Source of the DNA: Flavonifractor avistercoris
GTDB taxonomy: Bacteria; Bacillota; Clostridia; Oscillospirales; Oscillospiraceae
Direction: 5' to 3'
Assembly (NCBI GenBank): GCA_019119085.1
Contig: DWXT01000174.1
Location: forward strand, 1-17,699
Length of the DNA: 17,699 nt
Shown here: positions 1 through 6,021 of the stretch, one piece after another
Layout: the number at the start of each line of letters is the position of its first letter
Position numbering within the stretch: position 1 is the first letter of the stretch
Made by a program: the position numbers and the translations under genes
Notes under the pieces: model-generated
Databases searched by the model: none
Seen by the model: only the letters and a program-made list of their open reading frames with translations
What the model was told of the DNA's origin: nothing

Positions 1-48
1 CAAACTGATTTCGAGTCAGCCCCGTTATGACCACTTCGATACCGCTGC
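1..48 (-). tRNA. tRNA-Ser(CGA), 5' part only
   Basis: Read on the minus strand from 48, the sequence gives an acceptor strand GCAGCGG, then TA, a D-arm containing TCGAAGTGGTC, and an anticodon arm with stem GCTGA/TCAGT around the loop CTCGAAA. The anticodon CGA (plus-strand TCG at 11-13) reads serine codon UCG. The D-arm form is typical of bacterial tRNA-Ser, a long-variable-arm class. The variable arm, T-arm and 3' acceptor strand lie beyond the left edge. Identity comes from the anticodon and D-arm, so it is fairly firm despite truncation. Confidence 0.85.
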
Positions 49-89
49 ATAAATCCGGGCCATTGGCCTGGCCAATTGCCGTATGTATT

Positions 90-118
90 AGGATACCCTA
101 TTTTTATATTCTTGTCAA
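90..118 (-). promoter_or_regulatory. Sigma-A promoter of tRNA-Ser
   Basis: On the minus strand TTGACA (118-113) is followed after exactly 17 bp by TATCCT (95-90). The predicted start near 83 leaves about 35 nt before the mature tRNA end at 48. The -35 box lies back to back with that of the divergent xpt promoter, only 2 bp away. Confidence 0.75.
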
Positions 119-120
119 TA

Positions 121-149
121 TTGCAGGATGGGCAAAAATGGGTTATAAT
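121..149 (+). promoter_or_regulatory. Sigma-A promoter of xpt
   Basis: TTGCAG (121-126), a 17-bp spacer, then a perfect TATAAT (144-149). The expected transcript start near 156 leaves an untranslated leader of only about 42 nt, too short for the purine riboswitch that often precedes xpt in Firmicutes. Confidence 0.8.
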
Positions 150-197
150 CAACTGAACTGAGCTTGATCTGCCTGCGAGTAGACGGAAGGGAGCAGC

Positions 198-767
198 ATG
201 GAAGAATTAAAGCGTCGGATTTTGAATGAGGCGGTGGTGGGCGAAGGGGACATCATCCACGTGGACATGTTTCTCAACCACTGCATGGATATGGGCCTGA
301 TGGAGCGGATGGGCGACGCGCTGGCCAAGCGGTTCCGGGGGGAGAAGATCACCAAGGTGCTCACTGCGGAGAGCTCCGGCATCGCCCTGGCCTGCTTTGT
401 GGCCCGGGCTCTGGGCGTCCCTGCGGTCTATGCCAAACGCTTCCGGACGGGCTATATCGACCCGGAGGTCTACACGGCGGAGACCCATTCCTTTGCCCTG
501 GACAAGACCTACACCCTCCGTGTGTCCAAGAAGTACCTGACTGAGGATGACGTGGTGCTGGTGGTGGACGATATTCTGTCCAACGGCCAGGCTGTCCTGA
601 GCCTGCTGGAGCTGGTGTCCAAGGCCGGCGGTGAGGTGGCCGGCGTGGCTGTCGCCATCGAAAAAGCCATGCGGGACGGCGGACGGGTTCTGCGCCGGAT
701 GGGGGTGCGGGTGGAGGCCCTGGCTACCGTGGAGCGGGTAGAGGGCGACCGGATTATTCTGCAGTAG
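198..767 (+). CDS. xpt: Xanthine phosphoribosyltransferase
   Basis: The 189-residue protein has the length and end-to-end pattern of Firmicutes Xpt (B. subtilis about 194 residues). Xpt is a cytosolic purine-salvage enzyme that joins xanthine to PRPP to give XMP and pyrophosphate. The N-terminus has the family-type KVDSFLNH-like segment (HVDMFLNH, residues 21-28). The PRPP-binding loop VVDDILSNGQA lies near residues 122-132, and TAESSGIA (56-63) matches the Xpt TIESSGIA motif. The ATG at 198 follows AAGGGAG with about 6 nt spacing. A thioesterase gene starts 12 nt after the stop, so the two are probably co-transcribed. No guanine riboswitch fits in the short leader, so control of this copy must differ from the B. 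subtilis model. Confidence 0.93.
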   Translation: MEELKRRILNEAVVGEGDIIHVDMFLNHCMDMGLMERMGDALAKRFRGEKITKVLTAESSGIALACFVARALGVPAVYAKRFRTGYIDPEVYTAETHSFALDKTYTLRVSKKYLTEDDVVLVVDDILSNGQAVLSLLELVSKAGGEVAGVAVAIEKAMRDGGRVLRRMGVRVEALATVERVEGDRIILQ

Positions 768-779
768 GGGGGAGTGCCT

Positions 780-1202
780 GTGCTGAACCAAGAGAGCTTT
801 GATGAGATCACCAGAGCCAATGCCTTCGCCCTCTTCAATGGAATTCATACCAACCAAACCGGAGAGAATGTGGCGGAGGCATATCTGGAAATGGGCCCCA
901 ACAGCCTGAACCCCTACGGCGTCCTCCACGGCGGGGCCTACTATACGCTGGCCGACTGTGCCGCCGGCGCCGCCTGCCGGACAGATGGGCGGAAATATGT
1001 GACCCTCCACGGCAGCCTGGATTTCATCCGCTCGGCAAAGGAGGGGCGTGTCACCGCCCGCGCCGAGGTGAAGCACCGGGGCCGCACCACCTGCCTGGTC
1101 TCGGTGGAAATCTCCGGCCCGGACGGCACGGTGTACGCCAGCGGTCACTATACCTTCTTCTGTACGGGACAGATGCCGGCACACGGCAGCACCGCCCCAT
1201 AA
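780..1202 (+). CDS. PaaI-type hotdog-fold thioesterase
   Basis: From the GTG at 780 the protein is 140 residues, a normal size for a single hotdog domain of the PaaI/YbgC-like acyl-CoA thioesterase family. GVLHGGAYYTLADCAAG (residues 47-63) is the signature: HGG at 50-52 with the following Asp59 as likely catalytic or binding acid. The later strands (VTLHGSLDFIRSA, RTTCLVSVEI) fit the family. The physiological acyl-CoA is not evident. An in-frame GTG at 774 is possible, but the AGGGGGGAG ribosome site ends right beside it, while 780 has proper spacing. It lies 12 nt after xpt and is followed by a strong hairpin, so it is probably the last gene of a two-gene unit. No functional link to xanthine salvage is apparent. 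Confidence 0.8.
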   Translation: MLNQESFDEITRANAFALFNGIHTNQTGENVAEAYLEMGPNSLNPYGVLHGGAYYTLADCAAGAACRTDGRKYVTLHGSLDFIRSAKEGRVTARAEVKHRGRTTCLVSVEISGPDGTVYASGHYTFFCTGQMPAHGSTAP

Positions 1203-1226
1203 ATTCTCTCCCCCGTTATATGCCAG

Positions 1227-1260
1227 CAGGCGCCCATGGATTCTCCATGGGCGCCTGTTT
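1227..1260 (+). terminator. Intrinsic terminator after xpt-thioesterase
   Basis: CAGGCGCCCATGG (1227-1239) pairs perfectly with CCATGGGCGCCTG (1245-1257) around a 5-nt loop and is followed by TTT. The U-tract is short, but the 13-bp GC-rich stem is strong. It lies between the thioesterase stop and the convergent sirtuin gene. Confidence 0.7.
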
Positions 1261-1272
1261 CCGTCCGGGGCT

Positions 1273-2155
1273 CTATGCTTCCGCTCCGGAGAGAAGGGCC
1301 AGCGCGTCCCCGATGTCGGCGGAAATCCCGATGCCGCGCCGCCGCAGGCCCCGGGGGACAAAGGGCTCCCCCCGGTTGATGCAGGCATAGACCGCATTTC
1401 GGTTTTGCATCGTCATCTGCCAGAAGGGGTACTTGATGATCACCGGGGTGTTGCCGCCCACACCCAGCTCCAGGAACAGCATCCGCGCCCCCCCGGTGTC
1501 GCCGGAGAAACTCCGCGTACCGCCCGGCGGCGGCGTGCCAGCCCGCGTCCTCCACAAAGGTGCTGTCACACCGCAGGTTCATGGTCATGGGGCGGCCGCA
1601 CCTGGGGCAGCGGGGCACCAGCTCCGGGGGCACCCGCATATCCCGCTGCTCCGCCGCCATGCGGCGCACGGTCTCCTCGTTGTCGTAGGTCTCCTGGTGG
1701 CAGGGCTGGGAGCACTGCCACAGGCCGTAGTCCCCCTGGGTGTAAAACAGCCGCTTCTTGTCGAAGCCCGCCATCTGAAACTGGTGATCCACGTTGGTGG
1801 TGAGGACAAAGCAGTCCCTCTCCCCCACTAGGGCCAGCAGGGCCTCATATACCGGGCGGGGGGCCTTTTCATAGCGGTTGAGCAGAATCTGGCGGCTCCA
1901 CCAGGCCCAGTACTCCTCCAGGCTTTCAAAGGGGTAGAAGCCGCCGGCATACATATCCGGGATGTGGTATTTGGCGATGAAGTCCCCAAAGTGCTCCTCA
2001 AACCGCGCCCCGTCGTAGGTCAGCCCCGCCGAGGCGGACAGGCCCGCGCCCGCGCCCACCACCACGGCATCCGCCCGCTCCAGCGCCTCCCGCAGGCGGT
2101 CAACCGCCTCCGAGCAGGCTCCGGTAGATACGCTCGTCAAGCTCCTGGAAAACAT
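1273..2155 (-). pseudogene. Class M sirtuin (SirTM, macrodomain-linked), frameshifted
   Basis: This is a Sir2-fold protein of the macrodomain-linked SirTM class, described in S. aureus and S. pyogenes as protein ADP-ribosyltransferases using NAD. From the ATG at 2155 the reading has GAGAGLS (residues 34-40, NAD binding), TTNVDHQ (119-125), YTQGDYG (138-144, with Gln where deacylase sirtuins have the catalytic His), and zinc ligands in CSQPC (148-152) and CPRC (183-186). After residue 220 the frame is lost at a run of seven G (plus-strand C7, 1488-1494). Removing one G restores LFLELGVGGNTPV and the remaining C-terminus to a TAG at 1273, giving about 293 residues, a full family length. Without the correction the frame runs on to 1148 with an unrelated tail. 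The start overlaps the macrodomain gene by 56 nt, suggesting translational coupling. The defect could be a sequencing error, phase variation or real decay. Confidence 0.85.
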
Positions 2156-2882
2156 TGAAGATCACCCTCTGGATGGAAGTATTGCGGCGGAGGAAGCCGG
2201 TAACGGTGTCCACCGCAATCCCGGCAGCCTCCCGGTTGGGGAAGCGGAACTCCCCGGTGGAGATGCAGCAGAAGGCCACGCTGCGCAGGCCGTGCTCCGC
2301 CGCCAGCTCCAGGCAGGCGCGGTAGCAGGAGGCCAGCTCCCGCCGGTTCTCCCCGGTCACCCGTCCCCGTACGATGGGCCCCACGGTGTGGAGCACGTGC
2401 CGGGCGGGCAGGTTGTAGCCCTCTGTCAGCCTGGCCCGGCCGTTGGGCTCCGGGCGGCCCTGCTCCGCCATGATGCGGCGGCACTCCTCCCGGAGCTGGA
2501 GCCCCGCCGCCGAGTGGATGGCGTTGTCGATGCAGCCGTGGCAGGGGACGAAGCAGCCCAGCAGTCCGCTGTTGGCGGCGTTGACGATGGCGTCCGCCCG
2601 CAGCCGGGTGATGTCCCCCCGCCAGAGTACCAGCCGGGGCTCGGCGGGGACGGCGGGCAGGGCATCCCCGTCCACCACGCCCCGCGCCTCCCGCTCGGCG
2701 GAGAGCAGGGCGTCCTGCACCGCCAGGAAGTCCGGCGCCAGGGGCAGAGGCGGCCGCACGTTCATCAGGGCGCGGAGCAGCCGCCGCTGGGCGGCCTCGT
2801 CCGCGGGGTATTGTGCCGCCTCCTCCTGATACTGGGGCAGTTCGGCCAGCAGCCTCCGGTTGAGAAATTGGATCTGTTCCAT
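2100..2882 (-). CDS. Zinc-type macrodomain protein-ADP-ribose hydrolase
   Basis: The 260-residue protein matches SirTM-linked macrodomain hydrolases, which remove ADP-ribose from proteins modified by the neighbouring sirtuin. A helical N-terminal region (1-80) precedes the macrodomain (about 82-258). Visible motifs are NAANSGLLG (101-109, ADP-ribose binding), PCHGCIDN (113-120, with the Cys/His/Cys set expected to bind zinc in this subclass) and ISTGEFRFP (207-215, phosphate-binding loop). The ATG at 2882 has a GGAG 11 nt upstream. A GTG at 2891 has better spacing from GGGGGGA and would add three residues. An open frame continuing further upstream to 2945 overlaps the preceding gene and has no family match. 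The gene sits 14-23 nt after the ferredoxin-fusion gene and overlaps the sirtuin start. Confidence 0.9.
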   Translation of the reverse strand: MEQIQFLNRRLLAELPQYQEEAAQYPADEAAQRRLLRALMNVRPPLPLAPDFLAVQDALLSAEREARGVVDGDALPAVPAEPRLVLWRGDITRLRADAIVNAANSGLLGCFVPCHGCIDNAIHSAAGLQLREECRRIMAEQGRPEPNGRARLTEGYNLPARHVLHTVGPIVRGRVTGENRRELASCYRACLELAAEHGLRSVAFCCISTGEFRFPNREAAGIAVDTVTGFLRRNTSIQRVIFNVFQELDERIYRSLLGGG

Positions 2883-2904
2883 GCGGTTCACGGCTCCGTC
2901 CCCC

Positions 2905-3528
2905 CTATCCCAGCCGCACCACCGCCTGCACCGGGCAGTGTGCAAAGCAGCTGCCGCAGTGGAGGCAGTGGCTCTTGTCGATTACCCGGGGAATGGCCTG
3001 GCTGATACACCCCGCGGGGCACACGCTTCGGCACCCCTGGCAGCCGATGCACTTGTCCCCGTTGATGCGGTACCCCGTCTGGCGGATGGCCTCCCCGCCA
3101 AAGGAGAAGCTTTGGCGGAAGGGGGGCTGCTGGGAGAGGTCGAAGTACTCCCCCTCGCCCCGGTAGAGCTGGAACACCTCCAGGGCCTGGCGGCTCCGCT
3201 CCGTGGGGTAGATGCGCGCCATGTAGGGATTTTGGGAAAAGATCTCCGCCAGCCGCTCGCTACCGATGCTCCGCACCGCCCCCCGCAGGGAGATGGCCAC
3301 AGTGGAGAGAGTGTCCGCCCCCTTCATCCCGGTGAGGGCCGCAAAGGGCCGGGCCGCCAGCCGGTCGTAAAAGGACTTGCCACGGGCGGTCAGGAAATAG
3401 AGGTCCCCCTCGTCCCAAAGCATCAGATCGATTACGCAGGTCTGGGGCAGTCCATGCTCGTCCAGGGTGGCAAAAACCACCGAGTGGATCTCTTCCTGGA
3501 GCATTCGCAGAATGGATTGTGCGGTCAT
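2905..3528 (-). CDS. FMN split-barrel (PNPOx-like) / 2x[4Fe-4S] ferredoxin fusion
   Basis: The 207-residue protein joins an N-terminal pyridoxamine-phosphate-oxidase-like split barrel (about 1-130, with VVFATLDEHGLPQTCVIDLM and LYFLTARGKSFYDRL), expected to bind a flavin, to a C-terminal dicluster ferredoxin. The cluster ligands are complete: Cys160/163/166/170 followed by Pro, and Cys188/191/194/198 followed by Pro. The domain pair suggests electron transfer between Fe-S centres and flavin or a small substrate; the substrate is unknown. The ATG at 3528 follows GGGAG by 10 nt. Its stop lies within the probable ribosome-binding region of the macrodomain gene, so the two are likely co-transcribed. 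The name pyridoxamine oxidase should not be taken literally for this family. Confidence 0.85.
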   Translation of the reverse strand: MTAQSILRMLQEEIHSVVFATLDEHGLPQTCVIDLMLWDEGDLYFLTARGKSFYDRLAARPFAALTGMKGADTLSTVAISLRGAVRSIGSERLAEIFSQNPYMARIYPTERSRQALEVFQLYRGEGEYFDLSQQPPFRQSFSFGGEAIRQTGYRINGDKCIGCQGCRSVCPAGCISQAIPRVIDKSHCLHCGSCFAHCPVQAVVRLG

Positions 3529-3558
3529 GGCGCTTCGTCTCCCTTACTCGAAAGCAGG

Positions 3559-3592
3559 GCGGAAGCCCCCGGGCACAGCCCGGGGACTCCGC
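3559..3592 (-). terminator. Strong hairpin between the two flavin-protein genes
   Basis: CCCCGGGC (3567-3574) pairs with GCCCGGGG (3578-3585) around ACA, and an outer GCGGA/TCCGC (3559-3563/3588-3592) extends the stem. No real U-tract follows on either strand, only CTTTC on the minus strand. It may be a partial terminator or an mRNA-stability element that separates expression of the first gene from the downstream three. Confidence 0.45.
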
Positions 3593-3603
3593 ATGGCTTG
3601 GTC

Positions 3604-4005
3604 TTACAGGCTGTACTCCTGGGGCGGATTGCCGGAGAAGTCGGCGATCACCGCGTGGGCATCCGCCAGGTAAAACACCTCGAAGATGGGGTTGTCGGCG
3701 GTCTGATACTGGCTCTTGACGATGGGGTTCTGGATGCACATCTCCTTGACGGCCATGTTGTCCTCAAAGGCCGCCTTCCCGCGGAGGCGGATCCACGCGT
3801 AGGTGGGGCTGGACACGGAGATCTCGATGTTGGGGTTGGCCTGCATGTCCTTGTAGACCTCCTTAGTGCTGTTGGTGCAGAACCACAGCTTGCCGTCCCT
3901 CTCCCCGGCGAACATGAAGGGGCGGCACTTGGCCTTACCGTCCCGGCCCACGGTAGCCAGGTACTGCACGGGGTTCTCGTTCAGGAATTTCACGACTTCG
4001 TTCAT
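3604..4005 (-). CDS. Pyridoxamine 5'-phosphate oxidase-like FMN-binding split-barrel protein
   Basis: The 133-residue single-domain split barrel carries the family pattern: an N-terminal helix, YLATVGRDGKAKCRPFMF (about 14-31), KLWFCTNSTKEVYKDM (about 39-54) and NPNIEISVSSPTYAWIRLRGKA (about 57-78). Related small clostridial proteins bind FMN or F420-like cofactors and reduce small molecules; the substrate cannot be told from sequence. The ATG at 4005 follows GGAGGTAAAACATC. It is the first gene downstream of the promoter and palindromes at 4060-4126 and precedes a second split-barrel gene that carries Fe-S clusters, so the two may work in one redox process. It lacks any Cys-rich domain itself. 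Confidence 0.85.
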   Translation of the reverse strand: MNEVVKFLNENPVQYLATVGRDGKAKCRPFMFAGERDGKLWFCTNSTKEVYKDMQANPNIEISVSSPTYAWIRLRGKAAFEDNMAVKEMCIQNPIVKSQYQTADNPIFEVFYLADAHAVIADFSGNPPQEYSL

Positions 4006-4059
4006 GATGTTTTACCTCCAAATCAGTTTCTAAAAGGTGGATTTCCTTTTGATGGGTCT

Positions 4060-4088
4060 ATTGTAACGCCAAATTTTATGGCTGAAAA
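4060..4088 (-). promoter_or_regulatory. Probable promoter of the flavin/macrodomain/sirtuin unit
   Basis: On the minus strand TTTTCA (4088-4083), 17 bp, then TACAAT (4065-4060). The -35 match is weak (4 of 6), so an activator or a different position is possible. Inverted repeats lie just upstream. Confidence 0.5.
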
Positions 4089-4092
4089 GTAC

Positions 4093-4152
4093 GCACAATA
4101 ATGTGCTATAGTTACCGGCCGGTAACAATTAAGCGGTTTCCGGTGGGTAACC
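4093..4152. promoter_or_regulatory. Candidate operator cluster upstream of the split-barrel gene
   Basis: A perfect 16-bp palindrome GTTACCGGCCGGTAAC spans 4111-4126. A matching half-site GGTAACC lies at 4146-4152, and a second inverted repeat GCACA-ATAA-TGTGC spans 4093-4106 next to the promoter -35 region. Perfect short palindromes of this kind are typical of dimeric repressors (TetR-like sites have this form); no such regulator is encoded nearby. Confidence 0.5.
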
Positions 4153-4201
4153 ATTCAGGAGCCCCAGTGCTTTGCGGCCCGCGGCCGGCCGGAAAAAATC
4201 T

Positions 4202-5707
4202 TTACCTCCCGCCGGGCGCGGCCCCGGCGTGCAGCGGCACCAGCTTGTCGGCCAGGCCGTCCAGGAAGGCCCGGTCGTGCTCCACCAGAAGCATGGCGGG
4301 GTGATATGCCTGCAGCAGCCGCTCCAGCTGCATGCGGGAAAACACGTCGATATAGTTCAGCGGCTCGTCCCACACGTACAGATGGGCGCTCTGGCACAGG
4401 CTGCGGGCCAGGAGCACCTTCTTCTTCTGTCCGGCGCTGTAGTCGGCCATGTCCTTGTCAAACTGGGCCCGGGAGAAGTCCAGCTTGCGCAGGATGGCCT
4501 TGCACAGGGTCTCGTCCACGCCGCTGTCCCGGATAAAGTCCCGCAGGGAGCCCCGCAGGAAGGAGGCGTCCTGGGGCACCCAGGACACCACCAGCCCGGA
4601 GGCCAGGGCAAACAGGCCTGTGTGGGGGATGTCCTCCCCGCAGGCCAGCTTGAGCAGGCTGGACTTGCCGCAGCCGTTGCGGCCGGTCAGGGCCGCCACC
4701 TCTCCCCGCTCCACGGTGAAGGACACGGGGGCGCACACCGGCCCGTTCCCGTAGTCGGGGGCGGCGTCCCTCGCCTCCAACAGCCGGGTCTTGGGGTGGG
4801 TGAGGGGGTGGAGCTTCAGCTCCTCCGCCAGCTCGATGTTTTTCAGCAGGGCGGATTTGGCCTGTACGGCCTCCTCCCGGCGGGCCTGGGCGGCCTTGGA
4901 GCGCTTCATCATCTTGGCGGCCTTGTGGCCGATGTAGCCCCGGTCGGGCCGCAGGCCGGCGTTCCGGCTACCCTTCTTGCTGGCCTCCACCCGGTCGGAC
5001 CAGGAGGCGGTGCGCCGGGCGGCGTCCTCCAGCCGGCCGATCTCCTTTTTCAGCCGGCTGTTCTCCGCCCGCTCCCAGTCGTCCCGGGCCTGCTTGTCCC
5101 GCCACCAGGCGGAGAAGCCGCCCTGCCGCACCTCCACGTCCTTCTTGTTGATGGCAGCGATGTGATCCACGCAGCCGTCCAGAAAGGCCCGGTCGTGGGA
5201 GATGAGCAGGAAGCCCTCCTTCCGGGACAGCCAGCGGCTCACCAGCTGCCGCCCCTCCAGATCCAGATGGTTGGTGGGCTCGTCCAGCAGGGGGAAGGCG
5301 CCCTCCCGCAGGAAGAGGACGGACAGGAGCGCCTTCACCTGCTCCCCGCCGGAGAGGGTGGAAAAGGGCCTGTCCAGCACTCCCTCGTCCACCTCCAGGG
5401 CGGCCAGCTCCCTGAGGAGCCGCCACTCCTCCAGGCCGGGCGCCAGCTCCTCCAGCACGGCGCGGGTGTCCGCCTCCGGATGGGCCACCCTGGGCGGAAA
5501 ATACGCCAGCTCCGCCGGCGCGGAGATGGCGCCGCTGTACTCGTACTCCCCCAGGAGCAGCCGCAGCAGGGTGGTCTTTCCCCGGCCGTTGCGGCCCACC
5601 AGGCCCAGCCGCCAGCTGGTGTCCAGCCGGAGATTGAGCCCCTCAAAGACGTTGTCAAAGCTGCCGGGATAGGCGAAGGTCAGATTGCGAATCTCAATGA
5701 GAGACAT
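4202..5707 (-). CDS. ABC-F ATPase, Lsa-like antibiotic resistance/ribosome protection type
   Basis: The 501-residue protein has two ATPase domains and no membrane segment, the ABC-F layout, and aligns by eye along its length with Lsa-type proteins (about 498 residues). Domain 1 has Walker A GRNGRGKTT (38-46), signature LSGGEQ (118-123) and Walker B LLDEPTNHLD (140-149). A charged linker (about 190-310) corresponds to the interdomain arm that reaches into the ribosome. Domain 2 has GRNGCGKSS (342-350), signature YSAGQKKK (423-430) and WDEPLNYID (446-454), the last two close to the Lsa forms. Lsa-family proteins dislodge lincosamides, pleuromutilins and streptogramin A; whether this one does is inference. 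The ATG at 5707 has GAGGTGAT at good spacing. The gene stands alone behind an attenuator-like leader, which favours drug-induced expression over housekeeping. No clear terminator follows the stop. Confidence 0.88.
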   Translation of the reverse strand: MSLIEIRNLTFAYPGSFDNVFEGLNLRLDTSWRLGLVGRNGRGKTTLLRLLLGEYEYSGAISAPAELAYFPPRVAHPEADTRAVLEELAPGLEEWRLLRELAALEVDEGVLDRPFSTLSGGEQVKALLSVLFLREGAFPLLDEPTNHLDLEGRQLVSRWLSRKEGFLLISHDRAFLDGCVDHIAAINKKDVEVRQGGFSAWWRDKQARDDWERAENSRLKKEIGRLEDAARRTASWSDRVEASKKGSRNAGLRPDRGYIGHKAAKMMKRSKAAQARREEAVQAKSALLKNIELAEELKLHPLTHPKTRLLEARDAAPDYGNGPVCAPVSFTVERGEVAALTGRNGCGKSSLLKLACGEDIPHTGLFALASGLVVSWVPQDASFLRGSLRDFIRDSGVDETLCKAILRKLDFSRAQFDKDMADYSAGQKKKVLLARSLCQSAHLYVWDEPLNYIDVFSRMQLERLLQAYHPAMLLVEHDRAFLDGLADKLVPLHAGAAPGGR

Positions 5708-5915
5708 GGTGCATCACCTCAATATGCAAAAATGGGCGCAGGAGGATCCGGCCTCCCGCGCCCACTTTGTCCAAAAAGGGTGCAAAAAGGGGAAGCGCGC
5801 TCACATAACCCTCCTGCCGGCGCACGACGAACCGGACGGCCCCAGGGGCCGCCTCCGCGTGCATGGACAGTTCAGGTTATTTGCGCATCTTCCCAGCTCC
5901 CATCGTTTTTTGATC
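5708..5915 (-). promoter_or_regulatory. Leader of the ABC-F gene with short upstream ORFs and rival pairings
   Basis: The leader is about 208 nt, from the predicted start near 5915 to the CDS. An eight-codon ORF at 5903-5877 reads MGAGKMRK; its inner ATG (5888, MRK) follows GGGAG at 8 nt. A second ORF starts with GTG at 5804 behind AGGAGG, encodes 36 residues through the terminator, and ends at 5694 inside the ABC-F gene. Minus-strand GCAGGAGG (5817-5810) can pair perfectly with CCTCCTGC (5745-5738) of the terminator, and GGAGGCGGCC (5856-5847) can pair with most of 5753-5741. Either would block the terminator. This fits ribosome-mediated attenuation known for several ABC-F and Erm genes. Which ORF senses the drug is not decided. 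Confidence 0.65.
5728..5764 (-). terminator. Intrinsic terminator (attenuator) just upstream of the ABC-F start
   Basis: On the minus strand TGGGCGC-G-GGAGG (5764-5752) pairs with CCTCC-T-GCGCCCA (5745-5733), 13 pairs including one G-U, with a 6-nt loop, followed directly by TTTTT (5732-5728). It sits between the promoter and the ribosome site of the gene, so it must be bypassed for expression. Confidence 0.8.
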
Positions 5916-5921
5916 GCCCAC

Positions 5922-5950
5922 AGTATAGCAGGGCTTCCGCCGTCTGTCAA
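5922..5950 (-). promoter_or_regulatory. Sigma-A promoter of the ABC-F gene
   Basis: A consensus TTGACA (5950-5945), a 17-bp spacer and TATACT (5927-5922) on the minus strand. This is one of the best promoters in the window, which suits a gene whose output is limited later by attenuation. Confidence 0.85.
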
Positions 5951-6021
5951 CCGCCTCCGCGCGCATTTCCCCCTGCGGCGCGCATAGGATAGAGGGAGAG
6001 ACCGGGAGAGGGGGCGGCGGC

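Noticed and set aside
150..197. Purine riboswitch upstream of xpt
   Set aside because: Only about 42 nt separate the predicted start and the ATG, and no aptamer-like core is present.
207..1397. A 396-codon minus-strand frame opposite xpt and the thioesterase gene
   Set aside because: It covers two plus-strand genes of known families and has a low-complexity H/G/Q-rich translation.
4155..4201. Intrinsic terminator after the ABC-F gene
   Set aside because: On the minus strand the T6 comes before, not after, the GC-rich self-complementary stretch, so it does not have terminator order.
4172..5992. A 606-codon open frame on the plus strand opposite the ABC-F gene
   Set aside because: It is the antisense shadow of a high-GC gene: repetitive G/Q/L/V-rich translation, no family pattern, and it runs over the ABC-F promoter, leader and terminator.
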